DNA from: an uncultured Oscillospiraceae bacterium
GTDB taxonomy: Bacteria; Bacillota; Clostridia; Oscillospirales; Oscillospiraceae
Assembly: GCA_937915075.1 (NCBI GenBank)
Contig: CALDMA010000123.1
Span: 1-5,764 of the forward strand
DNA: 5,764 nucleotides
Direction of reading: 5' to 3'
The notes beneath the pieces were generated by a model. It did no database searches, had not been told where the DNA came from, and saw nothing but the letters and a program-made list of their open reading frames with translations. How positions within the stretch are numbered: the first letter of the stretch is position 1; the number at the start of each line of letters is the position of its first letter. Positions 1 through 4,821 of the stretch are shown here, piece after piece. The translations under genes and the position numbers were made by a program.

Positions 1-22
1 CACAGTATGGTTTCGACACCTT

Positions 23-328
23 TTATGATACGCCCGTGCAAAGGCACATCCGTAGCCTTTTCTCCACCTGCTGAGGGTCGAAGTTCTTTCCGATAAAGAC
101 GATCTGGTTGAGCCGGTCGCCGTATTTTTCATCCCAGGTCTTCTCAATTTCCGGATACGCCCGTTTGGTGCGCTTCTGCTCATCCTCTGGAAATGCAGCG
201 CGCCAGTTGGAAACTTCCGTTATCGCGGCAATGCAGTCTCTCTCTGACTCGTTCGACAGCATCAAATTCATTGCTACCAACAGCGTAAATAGCAGAAATC
301 TCGACGAAATCGTCTCCGCTCCATTCAT
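23..328 (-). pseudogene. C-terminal remnant of a CobW/COG0523-family GTPase
   Basis: This 101-codon frame ends like the C-terminal domain of CobW/COG0523 GTPases, which are metal chaperones or cobalamin-related metallochaperones. The diagnostic part runs from about residue 40 to 98: NW followed by a P-E-D-E turn, then W65 D66 E67, G70 D71 R72, and the strand IVFIG (76-80) with NFD just after it, then a helix ending in a Cys-rich CLC. The usual N-terminal GTPase domain, with its Walker A P-loop and CxCC motif (about 200 residues), is absent. A stop codon at 329-331 closes the frame upstream. The first 30 or so residues do not look like the family and are probably read-through of unrelated sequence, so the ATG at 326-328 is unlikely to be a genuine start. 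No ribosome binding site supports it. I read it as a truncated, non-functional relic. Family membership is fairly sure; the exact subfamily and metal are not. Confidence 0.68.
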
Positions 329-350
329 TTACGCAGTTCGCTGCAGTTGA

Positions 351-593
351 CTGTGTGCCAAAGCAGATATTGCCGCGCATTATTTTGACAAAATCACATC
401 GCTCTGTAAGGCGGCACGGAAAACTGCGTTCGGTTTTGAAATCGCTCATATCGGCATAAATGCCACAGACGCTGACAAATCACTATTTGTGTGTCAGGCG
501 CTTGACGCTGCTTTCGACTTCGGTGTGAAAGAGGGCAATAGCTCCAACTTTGCCGGCAGCTGTGTGGAAGCCATGAAAAGCCCGTACCTTTGA
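351..593 (+). pseudogene. Internal remnant of a KDPG aldolase-VOC fusion protein
   Basis: An 80-codon open stretch with no start codon matches my recollection of the junction between the aldolase and C-terminal glyoxalase-like (VOC) domains in the clostridial 2-dehydro-3-deoxyphosphogluconate / 4-hydroxy-2-oxoglutarate aldolase fusion of about 320 residues. Visible family signatures are KADIAAHYFDKIT at the end of the aldolase part, GFEIAHIGIN at the first VOC strand, GVKEGNSS in the middle, and EAMKSPYL just before the stop. In intact members MKSPYLG is followed by another 50-60 residues; here a TGA at 591-593 cuts the protein. The roughly 200-residue TIM-barrel aldolase with its Schiff-base lysine is missing, because an in-frame stop at 348-350 lies directly upstream. 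The gene is therefore truncated at both ends and very probably inactive. Its 5' edge lies about 20 bases from the 5' edge of the opposing CobW relic, suggesting a deletion or rearrangement joined the two. Confidence 0.72.
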
Positions 594-1010
594 TTGGATA
601 TGGCTTTCTACCCTTTACTCATTGCCTGTTCAATCTCCTGGGTGACGCGAGCGCACAAGGTGGCTCTACCTGCGCAAATCGAATGCTGCGAATGAAAGGG
701 GTGGCTGACTGACTCCTTGACGGGCGTGTTGGCCTAGGTTGATAACTGTCAGGCTATTTGCTCGCTCATTCTAACAGCTTCGGCTTTGAGATGGAAAAAG
801 ACGCGGCTGGCTGCCATGCCTTAAACCGTAATTATTATTGTATGAGCTGATTTCAGAGGCGAAAAGAGTTCCTGGTATTTTGGGGCATCTTTACAACGCG
901 CATCATGCAGAGTTTGAGAACAGCGTATGATCTACGGCGCGTCATTTCTACGCATACGTTGGGCGAAGGATTCTGTTGACAGCGCCAGCAAGCATCTGGG
1001 CAGGAGCAAT
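594..1010. other. Gene-poor, apparently decayed spacer
   Basis: No intact gene, tRNA, rRNA, CRISPR array or clear terminator is visible here. All six frames are interrupted at short intervals. Two short stretches read like former protein ends. On the minus strand (733 to 608), about 41 codons end in QEIEQAMSKG and a stop. On the plus strand (832-930), 32 codons contain VPGILGHLYNAHHAEF before a TGA. I recognise neither. With the two relics to the left, the block looks like degenerating sequence between a lost locus and the intact regulator/operon. The short frames could also be chance, since runs of this length are common at this base composition. Confidence 0.5.
832..930 (+). pseudogene. Possible C-terminal remnant of an unknown protein
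   Basis: This 32-codon open stretch lies between an in-frame stop at 829-831 and a TGA at 928-930. It has no ATG and no ribosome binding site. The residues (ELISEAKRVPGILGHLYNAH and on to FENSV) have the balanced, amphipathic composition of a real protein end rather than random translation. I do not recognise the family. It may be a degraded gene tail that once preceded the present regulator region; a chance open frame is the main alternative. Confidence 0.2.
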
Positions 1011-1991
1011 TTATTTGAATGGAGGAACGGCAGGATTGACCGCTTTTTCTGCGACCTCACTGTACGCGATTTCGATGAACTGCTTTGCCACGCGGCTGAG
1101 ATAGCGGTCACTGCGGTAGCTGATCTCGATTTGACCGCACAGAGCCTCGTCGTTGACGGGAAAGATCAACGCGCCGTCGTTGGGACCGGTGTAGTTGCGC
1201 TCCAGCGGAAGAATCTTCTGGGCGTAGTTTTCATAGGAGAAGGTGATCCCCATGCCTCGCTCACACAGACTGAAAAGCGTTTCCATATCATTGGTCTCCA
1301 TCAGTACGCCGGGACGCGTGCCGATCTGCTGAAAAAAGCGATCCGTAGCCATGCGTACATGGGTTCCAACGGACAGAAGAACAGGGACATCCTGAAAGAA
1401 GTCCGCTGTAAACGGGTGCCCGTTCTGGTAGGCGTGCGTGGCGGCTTCCCAGGTGTCGGGATAGCGTGAGCGCATGAGCGCCAACGGAGCGATCACGCAA
1501 AAGCGGTCACGCAGCAGGCGGATGCTGCTTGTGCTTTCGCAACTGGGTGGATTGTTGCAGATGATGAGATCCAGCTCGCCCTTAAGAAGCTTTTCCTGAA
1601 GTGTCTGGTTATCCGTGATGATGGTGTGCACCTCCACGCGGGGATAGAGCTTGCTGTAGGTTGGCAGGATCTGAGGCAGAAGCGTACGCGCACGGACGCG
1701 CGTAAGCCCGATGGCAAGGCTGCCGGCCCGTTCGTTGGAAATGTCGTCGAGCTGGACGTGGATCTGCTTTTCCAGATCGAGGATCTGGTGCGAAATGCGC
1801 AGCAGACAGGAGCCGGCGTAGGTCAGTGTCAGCCGCGGTGAACGTTCAAAAAGGCGCACATTCAGCTCTTCCTCCAACCGATTGATGTGCCCGCTCAGAC
1901 TTTGCTGCGATATGAAGAGCTTTTCCGCAGCGTGGGAGATATTCAGCTCCTCGGCAACTACGGCAAAATAACGCAGACTTGTAAAATTCAT
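1011..1991 (-). CDS. LysR-type transcriptional regulator
   Basis: A 326-residue protein of normal length for the LysR family (usually 290-330). The N-terminal winged helix-turn-helix covers residues 1-60. It contains the typical MNFTSLRYF opening, AAEKLFISQQSLSGHINRLE (21-40) as the DNA-binding helices, and LFER followed by LTLTYAG at the wing. A linker helix spans about 60-88. The effector-binding, periplasmic-binding-protein-like domain starts at GSLAIG (90-95) and includes GELDLIICN (138-146) and a GMGITF segment in its second half. A 14-residue Pro/Ala-rich tail (VAEKAVNPAVPPFK) follows. The ATG at 1991 is supported by an AAGGAA ribosome binding site on the minus strand (plus-strand 2001-2007, TTCCTTG). 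The gene is transcribed away from the catabolic operon across a shared spacer, the classic arrangement of a LysR activator that controls its neighbour in response to a pathway metabolite and represses itself. The ligand cannot be read from the sequence. Confidence 0.95.
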   Translation of the reverse strand: MNFTSLRYFAVVAEELNISHAAEKLFISQQSLSGHINRLEEELNVRLFERSPRLTLTYAGSCLLRISHQILDLEKQIHVQLDDISNERAGSLAIGLTRVRARTLLPQILPTYSKLYPRVEVHTIITDNQTLQEKLLKGELDLIICNNPPSCESTSSIRLLRDRFCVIAPLALMRSRYPDTWEAATHAYQNGHPFTADFFQDVPVLLSVGTHVRMATDRFFQQIGTRPGVLMETNDMETLFSLCERGMGITFSYENYAQKILPLERNYTGPNDGALIFPVNDEALCGQIEISYRSDRYLSRVAKQFIEIAYSEVAEKAVNPAVPPFK

Positions 1992-2037
1992 ATTCTGTAT
2001 TTCCTTGTTTTTACTACAATTTTTTATTGTTGCTGAT

Positions 2038-2066
2038 ATAATATACTAATTCCGTCAAAAAATCAA
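2038..2066 (-). promoter_or_regulatory. Candidate sigma-A promoter for the LysR regulator gene
   Basis: Read on the minus strand, TTGATT (plus-strand 2061-2066) is followed by exactly 17 bases and then TATTAT (plus-strand 2038-2043). This matches the -35 consensus at four of six positions and the -10 consensus at five of six. Transcription would begin near 2031, giving a leader of about 40 bases that includes the AAGGAA ribosome binding site. The spacer is AT-rich, so other hexamers are possible. Confidence 0.5.
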
Positions 2067-2099
2067 TTTATAATGATGGATTTATGAAATTATTATAAA
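2067..2099. repeat. Perfect 8-base inverted repeat in the divergent spacer
   Basis: TTTATAAT (2067-2074) and ATTATAAA (2092-2099) are exact reverse complements separated by 17 bases. The left arm abuts the -35 element of the proposed regulator promoter, so a protein bound here could control regulator expression. LysR proteins bind dyads of this general size, but the arms are purely A/T and such repeats occur by chance in AT-rich DNA. Confidence 0.35.
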
Positions 2100-2110
2100 A
2101 AATGCACAGA

Positions 2111-2120
2111 AATCGCGATT
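2111..2120. promoter_or_regulatory. Perfect 10-base palindrome AATCGCGATT, possible operator
   Basis: AATCGCGATT is its own reverse complement and contains the only GC-rich core (CGCG) in an otherwise AT-rich stretch. It sits between the two divergent promoters and about 58 bases upstream of a start site at roughly 2174, if the TATAAT at 2162-2167 is used. LysR activators usually bind an imperfect dyad near -65. It is a candidate recognition site, shown only by symmetry and position. Confidence 0.35.
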
Positions 2121-2133
2121 CACTTTTTGGTGG

Positions 2134-2151
2134 CACAGGAAAATAGCTGTG
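2134..2151. promoter_or_regulatory. Inverted repeat CACAG-N8-CTGTG, possible LysR operator
   Basis: CACAG (2134-2138) and CTGTG (2147-2151) form a dyad with an 8-base AT-rich spacer. Its centre, near 2142, lies about 66 bases upstream of the start site predicted from the TATAAT at 2197-2202, the usual position of the LysR recognition site. The arms are short, so this is a candidate only. Confidence 0.35.
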
Positions 2152-2161
2152 TGTTTTTGCT

Positions 2162-2167
2162 TATAAT
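2162..2167 (+). promoter_or_regulatory. Alternative -10 element TATAAT for the operon
   Basis: A perfect TATAAT without a recognisable -35 hexamer at 16-18 bases upstream. A TG one base out of register with an extended -10 precedes it. A -10 lacking a -35 is typical of activator-dependent promoters, so this could be the inducible start, with a leader of about 50 bases before the first operon gene. Confidence 0.3.
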
Positions 2168-2173
2168 ATCTGT

Positions 2174-2202
2174 TTTACTATTTCCTGATGCTCCGCTATA
2201 AT
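2174..2202 (+). promoter_or_regulatory. Candidate sigma-A promoter for the catabolic operon
   Basis: TTTACT (2174-2179) resembles the -35 box at four of six positions, followed by a 17-base spacer and a perfect TATAAT (2197-2202). Transcription would start near 2208-2210, almost at the first base of the AAAGGAGG ribosome binding site (2210-2217), so the leader would be only about 17 bases. The Shine-Dalgarno sequence lies 8 bases from the ATG at 2226. Confidence 0.55.
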
Positions 2203-2225
2203 GGCAGGCAAAGGAGGCGAAAAAC

Positions 2226-3086
2226 ATGTTTTCTCTGGAAGGAACATTTGATATTCACGTTCACGCTTCACCGGATGTGATCCAGCGGTTGGGTGATGAC
2301 CTTGAGATATCCCGTAAATGCAAGGAAGCGGGCATGTGCGGTATCGCCGTCAAGGGGATGCAGGAGAGCACGACGAGCCGCGCCTACTATGTAAATAAGC
2401 TGCTGGATGGTTTCCGCATGGTCGGCGGCATTTGCCTGAACTATCCTGTTGGCGGGCTAAACCCATCTGCGGTGGATACATGCCTGAGGACTGGCGGACG
2501 CATCGTGTGGATGCCGACGCTGCAGTCAAAGTTTCATGCAGAGCTGAAGGGAAAGCTAGGAAAGGGCTCGGCAGGGCTTTATTATTACAATCCGGATAGA
2601 AGTACCGGGATTACTGTTTTGGATGATGAAGGCACACTTCTGCCAGAGGCCAAAGAGATTGTTGCATTGATCAAAGAGCACAACGCGCTGCTTGCCACTT
2701 CGCATCTCTCCCCTGAAGAGATTATCGCCTTGGCCAAGTATTGTGAGCAAGAAAAGGTGAAGATCAGCCTGACGCATCTTGGCTGGACGCCGGAGTACAA
2801 CATGGCGCTGGCGAAGGAGGTAATCGCGCATGGTGCGAACGTGGAGCTGACAGCAGTGACATTTGGCGGGTATACGCACAAAATGAAGATCGGCGATTGC
2901 GTGGACTTTATCAGGGTGCTCGGACGAGAGCATTTGGTGCTGGCAACAGATGCCGGAGCCATCCGCTTTGCACAGCCGTATGAATATCTGCGCACCTTTG
3001 CTGAAAACTTGATTATCGGCGGTATTCCGGAGCAGGATGTGCGTTATATGATGACTGAGCGCCCGCTGAGCCTTATTGCAGAGTGA
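2226..3086 (+). CDS. Amidohydrolase-superfamily protein, DUF6282-like
   Basis: A 286-residue cytoplasmic protein without signal peptide or membrane segments. Its sequence fits the metal-dependent amidohydrolase (TIM-barrel) superfamily and most resembles the group called DUF6282. Likely metal or catalytic residues, in order, are the HxH motif after strand 1 (DIHVHASPD, H11 and H13), K43 in VKGMQEST, H160 in TSHLSPEE, H184 in LTHLGW, and D242 in LATDAG near the end of the barrel. The full set H-x-H, H, H, D is present, so an active enzyme is expected. Relatives catalyse hydrolysis of lactones, amides or esters, or hydration of unsaturated acids; no precise reaction is established for this group as far as I know. 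It is the first gene of the operon, with a strong AAAGGAGG at 2210-2217, and ends 19 bases before the aldolase gene. The linkage suggests it acts on the compound that is fed to, or comes from, the aldolase. Superfamily assignment is firm; the reaction is not. Confidence 0.85.
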   Translation: MFSLEGTFDIHVHASPDVIQRLGDDLEISRKCKEAGMCGIAVKGMQESTTSRAYYVNKLLDGFRMVGGICLNYPVGGLNPSAVDTCLRTGGRIVWMPTLQSKFHAELKGKLGKGSAGLYYYNPDRSTGITVLDDEGTLLPEAKEIVALIKEHNALLATSHLSPEEIIALAKYCEQEKVKISLTHLGWTPEYNMALAKEVIAHGANVELTAVTFGGYTHKMKIGDCVDFIRVLGREHLVLATDAGAIRFAQPYEYLRTFAENLIIGGIPEQDVRYMMTERPLSLIAE

Positions 3087-3105
3087 AGGAAAGAAGGAAA
3101 CAGAA

Positions 3106-3792
3106 ATGGAAAATGCTTATATTGGAAAGGTTGGTTTCCGCTACCGAGCCGAGATCACCCGTCCTGCGCTGGAGCGTGTCAATATGCTCACGGCGTATTC
3201 CACATGCAACATTGCCGACGGTATGCAGAAGATGTATACTATGGACAGCGGGATCAAAGCGGTTTGTCCCACAAAAAAGATTTGCGGTCCCGCTGTTACG
3301 GTTCGTATTTCGCTGGGCGACAATCTAATGTTGCACAAAGCGTTGAGCCTTGTGCAGCCTGGGGATATCCTTGTTGTCGATGCGCAGGGCTGCACCGCAT
3401 TTTCCGCCTGCGGCGGCATTATGATGTTACGCATGAAGAAGCTTGGCGTGCAGGGTATTGTGGTAGATGGTGCTGTACGTGATATCGAGGATATCCGCGA
3501 AATCGGACTCCCCGTCTATGCTAGAGCGATTGTACCCCAAGGCGGTGGAAAGGGTGGTTCAGGTGAGATCAATTTTCCGGTCGCCTGCGGTGGGGTTGCT
3601 GTTATGCCTGGAGATGTAATCGCGGCGGATGACAATGGCATCGTCTGCGTTCGTCAGGATGACATTGAAAAGGTTGCTGCCGGTGTGGAGGCCAAGCTGG
3701 AAAAGGAAAAGAACTCCTTTGCGGAGATCAAGGCCGGAAAGCTGGTCAAGAGTGACATTGATGAGTTGCTTGCGAAAAAGGGCATTGTTTAA
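3106..3792 (+). CDS. RraA-family class II pyruvate aldolase (HMG/CHA aldolase-like)
   Basis: A 228-residue protein of the RraA / 4-hydroxy-4-methyl-2-oxoglutarate (HMG) aldolase family. These divalent-metal enzymes cleave HMG or 4-carboxy-4-hydroxy-2-oxoadipate (CHA) to pyruvate plus pyruvate or oxaloacetate; many also decarboxylate oxaloacetate. The family's catalytic signature G-x20-R-D-x2-(E/D) is complete: G104 of ACGG, then R125 and D126 in VVDGAVRD, then D129. PGDILVVDAQG (85-95) and MPGDVIAADDNGIVCV (167-182) are the conserved core strands. A Lys/Glu-rich C-terminal helix (about 187-228) probably supports the trimer or hexamer. The start is placed at ATG 3106, preceded at 6 bases by AAGGAA (3094-3099). 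A TTG at 3076 in the same frame would overlap the upstream gene and adds ten unconserved residues. The gene is translationally close to both neighbours (gaps of 19 and 17 bases). The signature favours an aldolase rather than an RNase E inhibitor. Confidence 0.9.
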   Translation: MENAYIGKVGFRYRAEITRPALERVNMLTAYSTCNIADGMQKMYTMDSGIKAVCPTKKICGPAVTVRISLGDNLMLHKALSLVQPGDILVVDAQGCTAFSACGGIMMLRMKKLGVQGIVVDGAVRDIEDIREIGLPVYARAIVPQGGGKGGSGEINFPVACGGVAVMPGDVIAADDNGIVCVRQDDIEKVAAGVEAKLEKEKNSFAEIKAGKLVKSDIDELLAKKGIV

Positions 3793-3809
3793 GAAAGGAG
3801 GGAACAACC

Positions 3810-4793
3810 ATGGAAAAGCAAAAAATCGTGTGGCTTCAGGTACTGAACCCTGCGGTAAAGGCAGAAGCCAACAAGGCGCTTCCCGAAGGGTTTGAGGTGT
3901 TTTTTCCAACCTCTTCCACGGATACAGAGGAGCATGACCGCCTGATCGAGGAAGCGGATTACCTGATTACCCAGAGCATTTACGTTACCGGCGAGCAGCT
4001 CAGGCGGGCAAAGCACCTCAAAATGATTCAAAAATATGGAATTGGCGTGGACAAGATCGATTGCAAGGCGGCCGAGGAACTCAACATTCCAGTATGCATT
4101 ACGGCAGGGGCGAACTCTGTTCCTGTATCCGAAATGGCGATAGGGCTTATGCTTGCGGTCAATCGTCGTATCCCTTATGTGGACAAGGCTGTGCGGGCCG
4201 GACAGTGGCCCAAAGCTGAGATGCGTGCGCAGTGTTACATGCTGCAGGGGAAAACGATTGGTCTTGTCGGTATCGGAAACATTGCCAAGCAGGTTGCAAA
4301 GCGCCTGGGCGGCTTTGATGTAAAAGAAATCGTATACTACGACATTTTCCGCCTCAGCGAGGAAAAAGAGCAGGAGCTTCATGTGCGCTATGTGCCGTTG
4401 GATGAGCTGATGGCCGTTTCGGATGTGATTTCCATCCATGTCCCGCTGACCGATGAGACGCGCGGTATGATCAGTGCCGAGCGCATCGGCATGATGAAGC
4501 CCACGGCGATCCTAATCAACACGGCGCGCGGCTTTATCATTGATCAGGATGCACTGATCGACGCGCTGCGTGAAAAGAAAATCCGCGGCGCCGGCCTAGA
4601 TGCCTTTGAAGAAGAACCGCTCAGCGCCGACAGCCCCCTGCTTGCGCTGGAGAATCTGGTCTTGACCTGCCATCATGCTGGTAGCGTGATCGACAACGTC
4701 CTTCCACGTGCAATCCACGCCTATGGCAATATTGAAAAGTTTTCCCACGGAGAAGCGATTGATCCTCGTGACATTATCGTAAAGAAACATTAA
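3810..4793 (+). CDS. NAD-dependent D-2-hydroxyacid dehydrogenase
   Basis: A 327-residue member of the D-isomer-specific 2-hydroxyacid dehydrogenase family, which interconverts 2-oxo acids and D-2-hydroxy acids with NAD(H). The split substrate domain occupies about 1-100 and 290-327; the Rossmann domain lies between. Visible are KYGIGVDKID (75-84), the nucleotide loop GLVGIGNIA (151-159), an acidic residue after the next strand (D178 in YYDIF) pointing to NAD rather than NADP, and the catalytic trio R240 (NTARG), E269 (DAFEEEP) and H288 (LTCHHAG). The loop is G-x-G-x-x-A, with Ala159 where most members have Gly. The usual T-P-H is T-C-H. There is no C-terminal ACT or regulatory domain, so it is not a long-form phosphoglycerate dehydrogenase. 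AAAGGAGGG (3794-3802) sets the ATG at 3810. Within the operon it could convert a hydroxyacid substrate to the oxo acid cleaved by the aldolase, or reduce a 2-oxo acid product; glyoxylate/hydroxypyruvate-type substrates are alternatives. Confidence 0.93.
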   Translation: MEKQKIVWLQVLNPAVKAEANKALPEGFEVFFPTSSTDTEEHDRLIEEADYLITQSIYVTGEQLRRAKHLKMIQKYGIGVDKIDCKAAEELNIPVCITAGANSVPVSEMAIGLMLAVNRRIPYVDKAVRAGQWPKAEMRAQCYMLQGKTIGLVGIGNIAKQVAKRLGGFDVKEIVYYDIFRLSEEKEQELHVRYVPLDELMAVSDVISIHVPLTDETRGMISAERIGMMKPTAILINTARGFIIDQDALIDALREKKIRGAGLDAFEEEPLSADSPLLALENLVLTCHHAGSVIDNVLPRAIHAYGNIEKFSHGEAIDPRDIIVKKH

Positions 4794-4821
4794 AATATAA
4801 AATCAACAGGAGAATACAACA

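Noticed and set aside
180..449. 89-codon minus-strand frame spanning both relics
   Set aside because: It runs across the junction in a frame different from either recognised remnant and has no family features.
940..1010. Terminator for the LysR gene
   Set aside because: No GC-rich stem followed by a run of T on the minus strand could be found; the short complementary pieces here are too weak to call.
927..1469. 180-codon open frame on the plus strand opposite the LysR gene
   Set aside because: It lies almost entirely antisense to a clear LysR coding sequence, has no convincing ribosome binding site, and its translation resembles no family I know. It is a shadow of the codon pattern of the real gene.
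3076..3105. TTG start giving a ten-residue longer aldolase that overlaps the upstream gene
   Set aside because: The extra residues are low-complexity and unlike the family N-terminus. The ATG at 3106 has a well-placed AAGGAA ribosome binding site.
3789..4439. 216-codon minus-strand frame opposite the dehydrogenase
   Set aside because: It is antisense to a gene with all catalytic residues intact, and its translation shows no recognisable domain.
4794..4821. Possible terminator or separate promoter between the dehydrogenase and TctC genes
   Set aside because: The 28-base gap has no stem-loop and no room for a full promoter; it holds only a ribosome binding site, so the genes are most simply one operon.
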